Assembly: GCF_008704935.1 (NCBI RefSeq)
Contig: NZ_CP023692.1
Span: 4,679,001-4,743,000 of the forward strand
Length of the DNA: 64,000 nucleotides
Direction of reading: 5' to 3'
Source: Streptomyces vinaceus
GTDB taxonomy: Bacteria > Actinomycetota > Actinomycetes > Streptomycetales > Streptomycetaceae
Shown here: piece by piece, positions 16,300 through 24,245 of the stretch
Layout of the letters: every line of letters begins with the position of its first letter
How positions within the stretch are numbered: position 1 is the first letter of the stretch
Program-made: the position numbers and the translations under genes
Notes under the pieces: generated by a model
The model's input: only the letters and a program-made list of their open reading frames with translations
Told to the model about the DNA's origin: nothing
The model's database searches: none

Positions 16300-16420
16300 A
16301 CAGGGTCTTGCGGATTGGGCGGCCATCTTGGAGGATCAACCAATTCTCCGATGGCCGCAACCCATCGGCAGGCCCGGGCTCGCCCATGGGCCGACCACCC
16401 ACGACCACGGGAGAATGCCC

Positions 16421-17278
16421 ATGAAGCTGCTGCGTGTCGGACCGGTCGGGGCCGAGCGCCCCGCGCTGCTCGACCAGGACGGGACCCTGCGGGACCTGTC
16501 CGGCCTGATCACGGATGTGGACGGCGCCCTGCTCGCCGACGACTCCGTGCTGTCCCGGGTACGGGACGCGGCGGCGTCCGGCCAGCTTCCCGTCCTCGAC
16601 GCGGAGGGCCTGCGGATCGGTGCGCCGGTCGGCCGGATCGGCAAGATCGTGGGCATCGGGCTGAACTACTTCGCGCACGCCGCCGAGATCGGCGCGGAGC
16701 CGCCGGCCGAGCCCATCCTCTTCCTCAAGGCCGCGGACACCGTGGTCGGCCCGGACGACACCGTGCTGATCCCGCGCGGCAGCGTGAAGACCGACTGGGA
16801 GGCCGAGCTCGGCGTCGTCATCGGCAGCACCGCCCGCTACCTGTCCTCCGCCGCGGAAGGCCTGGCCCACGTGGGCGGATACACGCTGGTCAACGACGTA
16901 TCGGAGCGCGAGTTCCAGATCGAGCGCGGCGGCACCTGGGACAAGGGAAAGAACTGCGAGACGTTCACCCCGCTCGGCCCCTGGCTGCTCACCGCCGACG
17001 AGGTCGCGGACCCGCAGAACCTGGACGTGAAGCTCTGGGTCAACGGCGAGCTCAAGCAGGACGGCAACACCGCCGACCAGATCTTCCCGGTCGGCGAGGT
17101 CGTGCGGTACCTGAGCCAGTTCATGACCCTGTACCCCGGTGACGTCATCGTCACCGGCACCCCGGCGGGCGTGGCCATGGGCCAGCCGGATCCCAAGCCG
17201 TACCTGCGCGCCGGTGACGTCGTCGAGGTGGAGATCGAAGGCCTCGGCCGCCAGCGCCAGGAGTTCAAGAGCGCGTAG
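16421..17278 (+). CDS. fumarylacetoacetate hydrolase (FAH) family protein
   Basis: The 285-residue protein starts at ATG 16421 (GGGAGAA upstream). A short N-terminal domain precedes the FAH barrel with IGLNYFAHAAE, PILFLKAADTVVGP, DWEAELGVVIG (metal-ligand Glu pair), GYTLVNDVSERE, GKNCETFTPLGPWL and VTGTPAGVAMG. Such enzymes cleave C-C bonds in acylpyruvates or act as decarboxylases and isomerases in aromatic breakdown. The substrate is not identifiable. It is convergent with the Gfo/Idh/MocA gene. Confidence 0.9.
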   Translation: MKLLRVGPVGAERPALLDQDGTLRDLSGLITDVDGALLADDSVLSRVRDAAASGQLPVLDAEGLRIGAPVGRIGKIVGIGLNYFAHAAEIGAEPPAEPILFLKAADTVVGPDDTVLIPRGSVKTDWEAELGVVIGSTARYLSSAAEGLAHVGGYTLVNDVSEREFQIERGGTWDKGKNCETFTPLGPWLLTADEVADPQNLDVKLWVNGELKQDGNTADQIFPVGEVVRYLSQFMTLYPGDVIVTGTPAGVAMGQPDPKPYLRAGDVVEVEIEGLGRQRQEFKSA

Positions 17279-17301
17279 CCGCCGCGCGCCGGCACACGTA
17301 C

Positions 17302-17347
17302 GCGGAAGGGGCGGGACGGCCGTACGCGGCGGTCCCGCCCCTTCCGC
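17302..17347. terminator. bidirectional terminator hairpin between convergent genes
   Basis: Sixteen-base perfect arms (17302-17317 and 17332-17347, GCGGAAGGGGCGGGAC and its complement) enclose a 14-base loop, between the convergent FAH and oxidoreductase genes. There is no T-run, which is usual for Streptomyces. Confidence 0.85.
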
Positions 17348-17379
17348 AGCGGTGCGTACGGAAGGCCCGCCGGCCCCCT

Positions 17380-18546
17380 TCAGGACGCGGCCGGAGCCAG
17401 CTCCACCGTCACCCCGTCCCGGGACGAGATCCGAGCCGCCTCCAGGACCGCCAGGCACTGCGCCGCCTCGTGCGCGGTGACCGGCGCCGGGCCGCCCTCG
17501 CGCAGCGCCGCCGCCACCGCCGCGTAGTACGCCGGGTAGTCCCCGGGAGCGGTCGGCACCGGGGCTCCGCCGCCGGTCAGCGGGGACTCGCCGGAGCCCA
17601 CCCGCCCCCACAGGTGCTCCGGCTCCTCGCCCCAGGGGGTGTCCCCGACGCCCGGCCGCTGCCCCTCGCGCAGGGCCGCCTCCTGCGGGTCGAGCCCGTA
17701 CTTCACGTAGCCGGCGCGCGAGCCCAGGACGCGGAAGCGCGGACCGAGCTGCGCGGTGGTCGCGCTGACGTGGAAGTGGGAGCGGACCCCGTTCGCGTGC
17801 GTGACGGCGATGAAGGTGTCGTCGTCCGCCTCGGCGCCGGGGCGGCGCACGTCGGTTTCCGCGTAGACCCGTACGGCCGGGCCGAACAGCACCAGCGCCT
17901 GGTCGACGACGTGGCTGCCGAGGTCGTACAGCAGGCCGCCGATCTCCTCCGGGGCGCCGGACTCGCGCCAGCCGCCCTTGAGCTGCGGGCGCCAGCGCTC
18001 GAAGCGCGACTCGAAGCGCTGGATCTCGCCGAGTTCGCCGTCGGCGATGAGGCGGCGCAGGGTGAGGAAGTCGTTGTCCCAGCGGCGGTTCTGGAAGACG
18101 GACAGGAAGGTGCCGGTCTGGTCGGCGAGCGCGGCGAGTTCGCGGGCCTCGGCGGCGGTGGCGGCGAGCGGCTTGTCCACGACGACCGGGATGCCGGCGT
18201 GCAGCGCGGCCGTCGCGAGCGGGACGTGGGTCTTGTTGGGGGAGGCGATCACCACCAGGTCGAGGGCGGGGGTGAGGTCCCACAGCTCCTGCGCGGTGTC
18301 GACGATCCGGACGCCGGGGTAGGCCTCGCGCGCTTGGGCCTGCCGGCCGGGGTCGGAGGTGACGACCGTGTCGAGGACGAGCCCGTCGGTGGCCGAGACG
18401 AGCGGGGCGTGGAACACGGAACCGGCGAGCCCGTAGCCGATGAGGCCGACGCGGAGGGGGGCGTCGGACCGCGCGGGGAATGCGGAGGAGGAGGACGGGG
18501 CGGACGAGGAGGACGGGGCGGGCGGGGAGGACGGGGAGGCGTTCAT
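17380..18546 (-). CDS. Gfo/Idh/MocA family NAD(P)-dependent oxidoreductase
   Basis: The 388-residue product starts at ATG 18546. A Ser/Pro-rich leader (residues 1-28) precedes the Rossmann fold, LRVGLIGYGLAGSVFHAPL, with the GxGxxG pattern. VVDKPLAATAAEA carries the family Lys, and RRWDNDFLTLRRLI leads into the C-terminal alpha/beta domain with GGLLYDLGSHVVDQAL. Members oxidise sugars, inositols or related alcohols. It is divergent from a ROK repressor across a short palindrome-bearing gap, so it is probably regulated by that repressor and by a sugar ligand. Confidence 0.9.
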   Translation of the reverse strand: MNASPSSPPAPSSSSAPSSSSAFPARSDAPLRVGLIGYGLAGSVFHAPLVSATDGLVLDTVVTSDPGRQAQAREAYPGVRIVDTAQELWDLTPALDLVVIASPNKTHVPLATAALHAGIPVVVDKPLAATAAEARELAALADQTGTFLSVFQNRRWDNDFLTLRRLIADGELGEIQRFESRFERWRPQLKGGWRESGAPEEIGGLLYDLGSHVVDQALVLFGPAVRVYAETDVRRPGAEADDDTFIAVTHANGVRSHFHVSATTAQLGPRFRVLGSRAGYVKYGLDPQEAALREGQRPGVGDTPWGEEPEHLWGRVGSGESPLTGGGAPVPTAPGDYPAYYAAVAAALREGGPAPVTAHEAAQCLAVLEAARISSRDGVTVELAPAAS

Positions 18547-18552
18547 GCGTCC

Positions 18553-18577
18553 ACTTTGGCAACAGTGTTGCTTAAGT
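18553..18577. promoter_or_regulatory. 25-bp palindromic operator between oxidoreductase and ROK repressor genes
   Basis: The sequence centres on GCAACAGTGTTGC (18559-18571), a perfect 5-bp inverted repeat around AGT, and extends as ACTTtgGCAAC...GTTGCttAAGT with 9 of 11 arm positions matching. It lies 6 bp from the oxidoreductase start and 25-49 bp from the repressor start, where a repressor would block both promoters. Confidence 0.7.
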
Positions 18578-18601
18578 GCAAGGAAGGTGGACAATGGAGA
18601 G

Positions 18602-19690
18602 GTGGACTGGCGTAGCGGAAGCAACGGAAGCGGCGCGAACCTGCCGGCGCTGCGGGGTCACAACGACGCGCTCGTACTCGCCCTGCTCCGTGAAGCGGGC
18701 CTGGAAGGACTCGGCCGCACCGAGCTCGCCGCCCTCACCCGCCTCACCCCGCAGGCCGTCAGCAAGATCACGGGGCGGCTGCGCGCGGAGGGACTCGTCG
18801 CCGAAGCGGGCCGTGGCGAGTCCACCGGGGGCAAGCCGCGGACGCTCCTCCAACTGGCCGCCGGTGCCCGGCACGCCGTCGGGGTGTACGCCGACCGCGA
18901 CGAGTTGCGGGCGGTACGGGTGGACATGCTGGGCACGGTCGTCGAGCGGATCCGCGGCCCGCTGGACTTCGCGGCCGGACCGCACGCCGTCGTGGACGAG
19001 GTCGTACGCGCCGTGGACCGGCTCTGCGGGGACGCGGGCGCAGGGTCCCTGCTCGGTGTGGGCCTCGCCGCGCCGGGGCCGCTCGACTGGCGGGCCGGCG
19101 TTCTGGGCCGGGTGACGGGACACCCCGAGTGGGAGGGGTTCCCGCTGCGGCAGGCGGTGGCCGACCGGCTCGGGCCCGCCGCCCCGCCGGTGCTGCTGGA
19201 CAAGGACACCAACGCGGGGGCCGCCGCCCCCGGCCGCCGGGCCGCCGGAACCTCCGTGTACCTGCACCTCAGCACCGGCCTGGGAGCCGGGCTACGGCTG
19301 CGCGGCGAGGTCTTCCGCGGGGAACGTTCCGCGGCGGGCGAGTTCGGGCACCAGGTGCTGATGCTGGACGGGCCACCCTGTCGGTGCGGAGGCCGCGGTT
19401 GCGCGGAGGTGCTGTGCCTGGAGGCGGTGGCCCGCGGGGACCTCCGGGAGGCGGCTCGGATCCTGGGCGAGGGCGCCGCGAACGTGGTCGCGCTCCTGGA
19501 CGTGGACCGGGTGTGGCTGGGGGGACGCGTGGTGGACGCCGCGCCGGAGGTCTTCACGACGGGCGTCCGCCGCGTCCTGGAGGCCCGCACCCTGGGCGGC
19601 CCGGTTCCGGAGGTCGCCGCGTCCGAGGACGGTGTCGCCGAGGGTGCGGCGGAACTGGCCCTGGCCCCGCTCTTCGGCCGTGTGGGCTGA
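18602..19690 (+). CDS. ROK family transcriptional repressor
   Basis: The product is about 362 residues; GTG 18602 was chosen (GGAG upstream), with GTG 18587 as an alternative. An N-terminal MarR-like winged helix (residues 12-75: HNDALVLALLREAGLEG, then RLTPQAVSKITGRLRAEGLV) is fused to a ROK sugar-binding domain. That domain keeps DKDTNAGA, STGLGAGLRL and the zinc motif CRCGGRGCAEVLC. ROK repressors release DNA on binding a sugar or its phosphate. The divergent Gfo/Idh/MocA gene is the likely target. Confidence 0.9.
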   Translation: MDWRSGSNGSGANLPALRGHNDALVLALLREAGLEGLGRTELAALTRLTPQAVSKITGRLRAEGLVAEAGRGESTGGKPRTLLQLAAGARHAVGVYADRDELRAVRVDMLGTVVERIRGPLDFAAGPHAVVDEVVRAVDRLCGDAGAGSLLGVGLAAPGPLDWRAGVLGRVTGHPEWEGFPLRQAVADRLGPAAPPVLLDKDTNAGAAAPGRRAAGTSVYLHLSTGLGAGLRLRGEVFRGERSAAGEFGHQVLMLDGPPCRCGGRGCAEVLCLEAVARGDLREAARILGEGAANVVALLDVDRVWLGGRVVDAAPEVFTTGVRRVLEARTLGGPVPEVAASEDGVAEGAAELALAPLFGRVG

Positions 19691-19828
19691 GCGCCCCGCC
19701 GCCCGCCGCCCCCCGCCCGCTGCTCCCGCCCGCCCCCCCGCCCCCCGCCCGCTGCCCCCGCCCCCCGCTGTCGTGGGCCGGCCGCCGGTCCCTCCCGGGA
19801 TCCGGGGCGGGCGGGCTACCGTGCCTGC
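19691..19828. other. poly-C/CCGCC low-complexity spacer
   Basis: The gap is dominated by C-runs and CCGCCCGC words with almost no A or T. No promoter elements or hairpin could be picked out beyond a probable RBS-poor start for the next gene. Confidence 0.6.
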
Positions 19829-20485
19829 ATGGAGCTCTTTTCGCGTTCTTGGGGGGCCTTGCGGGCGGCCGTGGACGGGGTCGCCGACGAGGACTTCGGG
19901 CGGGAGTCCGGGTGTCGGGGGTGGCTCGTCCGGGATCTCGTCTGCCATCTCGTCATCGACGCGCAGGACGTCCTGATCACCCTCGTCACCCCGGCCGCAG
20001 GCGAGCCGACCGCCGACGCCGCGACCTATTGGGAGGTCGCCGACCGGCCGCCCACCGGCGAGGATCCGCTCGACGCGCTCATCGTGCGGCTCGCCGCCGC
20101 GTACGGGGACCCGGCGCTGCTCAGGTTCCACCTCGACGACGTCGGCTCCGCCGCCGGCCGCGCCGCGGAGCTCGCCGACCCCGCCCTGCGCGTGCGCACC
20201 CAGGACAAGGTCCTCACCGTCGCCGACTACCTCACCGCGTACGTCCTCGAATGGACCCTCCACCACCTCGACCTGACCGCCCGTCTCCCCGGCGCGCCCC
20301 CACTGCCCCCGGAGGGCCTGGCCCGCTCCCGTGAGCTGCTCGAACAGATCGCGGGCTCCGCCTTCCCCGCCTCCTTCACCGACCGCGACGCCCTCCTCGT
20401 GGGTACCGGCCGAAGGGAGCCGACCCCCGCCGAGCAAGCGGAACTCGGGGCCCTCGCCGCGCGGCTGCCCCTCGTCCTCGGCTGA
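19829..20485 (+). CDS. DinB-like / maleylpyruvate isomerase N-terminal family protein
   Basis: The 218-residue product begins MELFSRSWGALRAAV and has the mycothiol-dependent maleylpyruvate isomerase (TIGR03083-like) pattern: GCRGWLVRDLVCHLVIDAQD with a metal-ligand His, and a second His pair in EWTLHHLDLTARL. Family members are four-helix metal enzymes, often mycothiol S-transferases. The specific reaction is unknown. It is followed by a short 12-bp tandem repeat spanning the stop codon. Confidence 0.8.
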   Translation: MELFSRSWGALRAAVDGVADEDFGRESGCRGWLVRDLVCHLVIDAQDVLITLVTPAAGEPTADAATYWEVADRPPTGEDPLDALIVRLAAAYGDPALLRFHLDDVGSAAGRAAELADPALRVRTQDKVLTVADYLTAYVLEWTLHHLDLTARLPGAPPLPPEGLARSRELLEQIAGSAFPASFTDRDALLVGTGRREPTPAEQAELGALAARLPLVLG

Positions 20486-20516
20486 TCCGATGGCTGATCC
20501 GATGGCTGATCCGATC
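20481..20516. repeat. three 12-bp tandem repeats at a gene end
   Basis: GCTGATCCGATG is repeated three times (last copy altered at its end), beginning within the last codon and stop codon of the DinB-like gene. Each copy re-creates an in-frame TGA, so the coding end is unaffected by copy number. Confidence 0.85.
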
Positions 20517-20675
20517 AGGCGTAAGCCGGAGGCCGGCAGGCGTGGCGGGAGGAGGGGGGTCCGGGGGCATGGGAGGGTGCCGGGAGGCCGGGGTGATTGT
20601 CGCCTCGTCCGACCATCGGATCGGCCCCTGAGTCCCTCCACCCCCGTCCGGCGAGCAGCGAAGCGAAGGTCTTCC

Positions 20676-21470
20676 ATGCGACTGCGCAAAGCCCTTGCCC
20701 TCTCCGCCGTCCCCGTCCTGGCCGCCGTCGCCCTCTCCGCACCGCTCGCGACGGCCGACGTCGGCAACGGCGGCGGCGCCCGCCCCGCGCCCGCGCTGCC
20801 CTCCCGGATCGAGGCCACCTGCGGCGACGGGAAGAGCAGCGCCTTCCCCATCGGCGCGCGGATCCGCGGGGGACCGGCGGTGTACCGCACCGGCGGCGGG
20901 CCGCAGACCTGGTACCTGGACCTCACCAACACCACCAACTCCGAGTGCACCGCCATCCACCCCGTCGTGGTGTTCACGGACAAGGCCCGCGCCCTGCTCC
21001 CCGCCCACTTCCGGATGGAGTTCGAGGCCCCCGGCGGTACCTTCCCCGTCAACCTCGAACGCAGCGACCGCGACGAGATCATCGCCGTCTTCGACGGGGG
21101 CGAGGCCTTCTCCGGCTTCGCCGTGCGGGCCGGCGGCTCCCTGACCGTCAAGGTCAGCCTGGCCTTCGCCCCCGGTACGCCCCCCGGCGAGGTCCTCGCC
21201 GACGCCGCGCTCGTGCAGCGCAAGGCCGACGACGGCGACTGGGTCGGGGAGGCCGGCGGCTACCGGTTCTCCATCGAGGGGCCCGAGGGCGAGCGCGGCG
21301 AAGCCGGCTCCCTCGCCGACACCGGCCCCCGCAACCGGCTCTACGGCGTCGGCGGGGTCGCCTCGCTCGCCACCGGGGCGGGGCTCCTGCTGGCCGCCCG
21401 CCGCCTGCGGGCCCGCAGCGGTCCGCGCGCCGCCGACACCCCCCGCACCCCCGGTACCCCGGCGCGCTGA
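20676..21470 (+). CDS. secreted surface protein with LAXTG sortase signal
   Basis: The 264-residue product starts at ATG 20676. A Sec signal peptide (RLRKALALSAVPVLAAVALS, cleavage likely after ATA at about 27) leads to a beta-rich domain with two Cys. The C-terminus has SLADTG, a hydrophobic stretch (VGGVASLATGAGLLLAA) and a basic tail (RRLRARSG), which together form a cell-wall sorting signal of the LAXTG type used by class E sortases. Function of the exposed domain is unknown. Confidence 0.83.
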   Translation: MRLRKALALSAVPVLAAVALSAPLATADVGNGGGARPAPALPSRIEATCGDGKSSAFPIGARIRGGPAVYRTGGGPQTWYLDLTNTTNSECTAIHPVVVFTDKARALLPAHFRMEFEAPGGTFPVNLERSDRDEIIAVFDGGEAFSGFAVRAGGSLTVKVSLAFAPGTPPGEVLADAALVQRKADDGDWVGEAGGYRFSIEGPEGERGEAGSLADTGPRNRLYGVGGVASLATGAGLLLAARRLRARSGPRAADTPRTPGTPAR

Positions 21471-21503
21471 TCTCCGTACATCCGGCCCGCGTACAGTCCC
21501 AGG

Positions 21504-22268
21504 GTGGAAGAACAGAACCTGCACCACCGGCCCGGCTCGCCCGTGCGTTCCGGCATCCCGGAGCACGGGCGGATCCCCAAGTACTACGCCGTCAAGGCCC
21601 TCATCGCGGACCTTCTCGACGACCTCGGCGAGGGTGGCCTGCTGCCCACCGAGCGGGATCTCGCCGAGCGGTACGAGGTCTCGCGCGAGACCGTACGGCA
21701 GGCCCTGCGCGAGCTGCTCCTGGAAGGCCGGCTGCGCCGCTCCGGCCGCGGCACCGTCGTCGCCGGACCCAAGCTGGAACAGCCCCTCTCCCTCGCGAGC
21801 TACACCGAGGGCGTACGCCGCCAGGGCCGCCGCCCGGGCCGCAACCTCATCGGCCTGGAGCGCTTCCCCTGCCCGCCCGAGCTGGCCCCCGGCATCGGCG
21901 CCGGGCCCGGAGAGCCCGTCTGGCACCTGGAGCGCGTGCTGCTCGCCGACGACGAGCGGGTCGGTCTGGAGAGCACGTACATCAGCGTGGCGCGGGCGCC
22001 CCGCCTCGACAGCGAGTTCCAGCCGGACTCCTCCTTCTACGGATACCTCCGCGACCGGCTCGGGATCTCCTTCGGGGACGCCGACGAGAAACTGGAGACC
22101 GTCCTCGCCACCCCCCGCGAGGCCCTGCTGATCGGTACCCCGCCGGCCCTCCCCATGCTGCTCATCCACCGCTTCTCGCGGGACCAGGACGGGCGTCCGC
22201 TGGAGCGCGTGCGTTCGCTCTACCGTGGTGACCGGTTCAGCTTCACGACCCACCTGAGGCCCCGGTAG
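21504..22268 (+). CDS. GntR/HutC family regulator of the aminophosphonate cluster
   Basis: The 254-residue protein starts at GTG 21504 and has a GntR winged helix at about 24-90 (PTERDLAERYEVSRETVRQAL, LRRSGRGTVVAGP) and a UTRA ligand domain (about 95-250, ending FSFTTHLRPR). It heads the phosphonate-type catabolic cluster on the same strand. It most likely senses an aminophosphonate or its phosphate-containing intermediate. The gap downstream carries GGTCTAGTCC, a word related to known HutC-subfamily operators. Confidence 0.88.
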   Translation: MEEQNLHHRPGSPVRSGIPEHGRIPKYYAVKALIADLLDDLGEGGLLPTERDLAERYEVSRETVRQALRELLLEGRLRRSGRGTVVAGPKLEQPLSLASYTEGVRRQGRRPGRNLIGLERFPCPPELAPGIGAGPGEPVWHLERVLLADDERVGLESTYISVARAPRLDSEFQPDSSFYGYLRDRLGISFGDADEKLETVLATPREALLIGTPPALPMLLIHRFSRDQDGRPLERVRSLYRGDRFSFTTHLRPR

Positions 22269-22330
22269 CCCCGAGCGGAATCAGTGCAAGGTGGCGAAAA
22301 GGGGCGTATGGATATCACGAGAAGGTAACG

Positions 22331-22340
22331 GGTCTAGTCC
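22331..22340. promoter_or_regulatory. GGTCTAGTCC operator-like site ahead of the FAD oxidoreductase gene
   Basis: GGTCTAGTCC lies 77 bp upstream of the oxidoreductase start. It resembles the DasR dre core (TGGTCTAGACCA) and other HutC-subfamily sites. The same ten bases occur ahead of the chitinase gene at 42527. Either the cluster's own GntR protein or DasR could bind. Confidence 0.5.
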
Positions 22341-22354
22341 AAGAGTCGAGGGCT

Positions 22355-22376
22355 GTTCACCGTCCCGTTGCCGTCC
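22355..22376 (+). promoter_or_regulatory. PHO-box-like 11-bp direct repeat
   Basis: GTTCACCGTCC (22355-22365) is followed directly by CGTTGCCGTCC (22366-22376). The first unit matches the GTTCACC start of the Streptomyces PhoP box, and the 11-bp period is right, but the second unit matches poorly. PhoP control of a phosphonate cluster would make sense under phosphate limitation. Confidence 0.35.
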
Positions 22377-22416
22377 TGCCCTTCCCGGTCCACGGGGCAC
22401 GGCCACCGTGGAGCGC

Positions 22417-23538
22417 GTGAGAGTCATAGTCGTCGGAGGCGGCGTGGTCGGCACCATGCACGCCTGGCAAGCAGTCGAACGCGGCCACGAGGTCGTCCAG
22501 ATCGAGCGAGAGGCCGAGGCCCGCGGCGCGTCACTGCGCAATTTCGGCCAGATCTGGGTCAGCGGACGGGCCGGGGGCGAGGAGCTCGACACCGCCCTGC
22601 GGGCCCGCGAGCTCTGGGAGCGCATCGGCGCGGAGGTGCCCGGCCTGGGCTTCCGCGCGATCGGCTCCCTCACCCCGGTCCGGGGCGCCCGTGAGTACGC
22701 GGTCGCCGAGGCGGCCGCCGCCCGCCCGGACGCCGCCGCCCGGGGCTACGAACTGGTCACCGCGGCGCAGGCGCGGGAGATCAACCCCGCCCTGCGGGGC
22801 GCCTTCGAGGCCGCCCTGTGGTGCGAGCGGGACGCGGCCGTGGAGCCGCGCACCGCCCAGCTCCACCTGCGCGAGGCCCTCAAGGCGAGCGGCCGCTACA
22901 CCTTCCTGCCCGGACGGGAGGTGCGCGAGGTCGTCGGCCACGGCGCCGTCCGCGACGACCACGGTGACGTCCACCGGGGCGACGCCGTCGTCCTCGCCAC
23001 CGGCGCCTGGCTGTCCGGCCTGGTCCGCGAGCTGGCCCCCGACCTGCCCGTGCGCCGCGTCCGGCTCCAGATGATGCAGACCGCCCCGCTGGGCGAGCAG
23101 CTCACCACCTCCGTCGCGGACGCCGACAGCTTCCGCTACTACCCCGCGTACCAGAGCGAGGCCCTCGACCTCCTCAACGCCGAGCAGGCGCAGGCGCCGG
23201 TCGCCGCCGCGCACAAGATGCAGCTGCTGATGGTCCAGCGCCAGGACGGCGGACTGACCATCGGCGACACCCACGAGTACGAGCACCCCTTCGCGTTCGA
23301 CACCCTCGAAGACCCGTACGAGCACCTCACCGAGGTCGTCGAATCCTTCCTGGGCCGCCCGCTGCCGAAGATCCGGCACCGCTGGGCGGGCGTGTACGCG
23401 CAGTGCACCGACACCTCCCGCGTCGTCCACCGCCAGCAGGTGGCCGACGGCGTCTGGCTGGTGACCGGACCCGGCGGCCGCGGGATGACCTGCTCGCCCG
23501 CCATAGCCGAGACCACCGCGAACGAACTGGGCTGGTAA
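22417..23538 (+). CDS. FAD-dependent aminophosphonate oxidoreductase (TIGR03364 type)
   Basis: The 373-residue product starts at GTG 22417 (GGAG upstream) and opens with the FAD dinucleotide-binding motif VRVIVVGGGVVGTMHAW. ASLRNFGQIWVSGR and the C-terminal RHRWAGVYAQCTD and GPGGRGMTCSPAIAE are typical of D-amino-acid/glycine-oxidase-like enzymes. Its fixed neighbours, a phosphonatase-like hydrolase and an AEP-type transporter, match the TIGR03364 clade, proposed to oxidatively deaminate aminoethylphosphonates or N-methylated forms. The exact substrate is inferred. Confidence 0.85.
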   Translation: MRVIVVGGGVVGTMHAWQAVERGHEVVQIEREAEARGASLRNFGQIWVSGRAGGEELDTALRARELWERIGAEVPGLGFRAIGSLTPVRGAREYAVAEAAAARPDAAARGYELVTAAQAREINPALRGAFEAALWCERDAAVEPRTAQLHLREALKASGRYTFLPGREVREVVGHGAVRDDHGDVHRGDAVVLATGAWLSGLVRELAPDLPVRRVRLQMMQTAPLGEQLTTSVADADSFRYYPAYQSEALDLLNAEQAQAPVAAAHKMQLLMVQRQDGGLTIGDTHEYEHPFAFDTLEDPYEHLTEVVESFLGRPLPKIRHRWAGVYAQCTDTSRVVHRQQVADGVWLVTGPGGRGMTCSPAIAETTANELGW

Positions 23539-23543
23539 CGAAC

Positions 23544-24245
23544 ATGAGCAACAGCAGCACCGACCGCCGCAACCTCGTCGTCCTCGACATGGCCGGCACC
23601 ACCGTCGCCGACGGCGGCCTCGTCGAGCGCGCCTTCGAGCTCGCCGCCGAGCGGATCGGCGTCGAGCCGGGCACCGCCGAGCACGGGGCCAAGCTCCAGT
23701 ACGTCCGCGACACCATGGGCGAATCGAAGATCTCCGTCTTCCGCCACCTCTTCGGCACGGAGGAGATGGCCCAGCGCGCCAACTCCGCCTTCGAGGAGGC
23801 GTACGGCGAACTCGTCGACGGCGGGCTCATCGCCCCCCTCCCCGGCGCCCGCCAGACCATCGAGAAGCTCCGCGACGACGGCCGCACCGTCGTCCTGACC
23901 ACCGGCTTCGCCCGCGTCACCCAGGACGCCATCCTCGACGCCCTCGGCTGGCAGGGCCTGGCCGACCTCACCCTCTGCCCCGCCGACGCGGGCGGCCGCG
24001 GCCGCCCCTACCCGGACATGGTGCTCGGAGCCTTCCTGCGCACCGGCGCCGCCGACGACGTGCGCGACGTCGTGGTCGCGGGCGACACCGCGTACGACAT
24101 GCTCTGCGGGCGCCGCGCCGGCGCCGGGATCGTGGCGGGCGTCCTGACCGGCGCCCACGACCGCGCGGCCCTCACCGAGCACGGCGCGACCCACGTCCTG
24201 GAGTCGATCGCCGACCTGCCCGCGGCCCTGCTGGGGTCGGCGTGA
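23544..24245 (+). CDS. phosphonatase-like HAD hydrolase (TIGR03351 type)
   Basis: The 233-residue product has HAD motif I as VVLDMAGTTVADGG, with the Asp nucleophile and the AGT signature shared with phosphonoacetaldehyde hydrolase PhnX; motif II is VVLTTGF and motif IV is VVAGDTAYDMLCG. It probably cleaves the C-P bond of the aldehyde made by the preceding oxidoreductase. Its stop overlaps the ABC ATPase start by four bases (GTGA), showing translational coupling. Confidence 0.85.
   Translation: MSNSSTDRRNLVVLDMAGTTVADGGLVERAFELAAERIGVEPGTAEHGAKLQYVRDTMGESKISVFRHLFGTEEMAQRANSAFEEAYGELVDGGLIAPLPGARQTIEKLRDDGRTVVLTTGFARVTQDAILDALGWQGLADLTLCPADAGGRGRPYPDMVLGAFLRTGAADDVRDVVVAGDTAYDMLCGRRAGAGIVAGVLTGAHDRAALTEHGATHVLESIADLPAALLGSA

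Noticed and set aside
14278..16326. Long open frame on the minus strand opposite sortase E, DUF6412 and YidC
   Set aside because: It is the antisense shadow of three well-supported genes with Pro/Arg/Gly-rich, domain-free translation.
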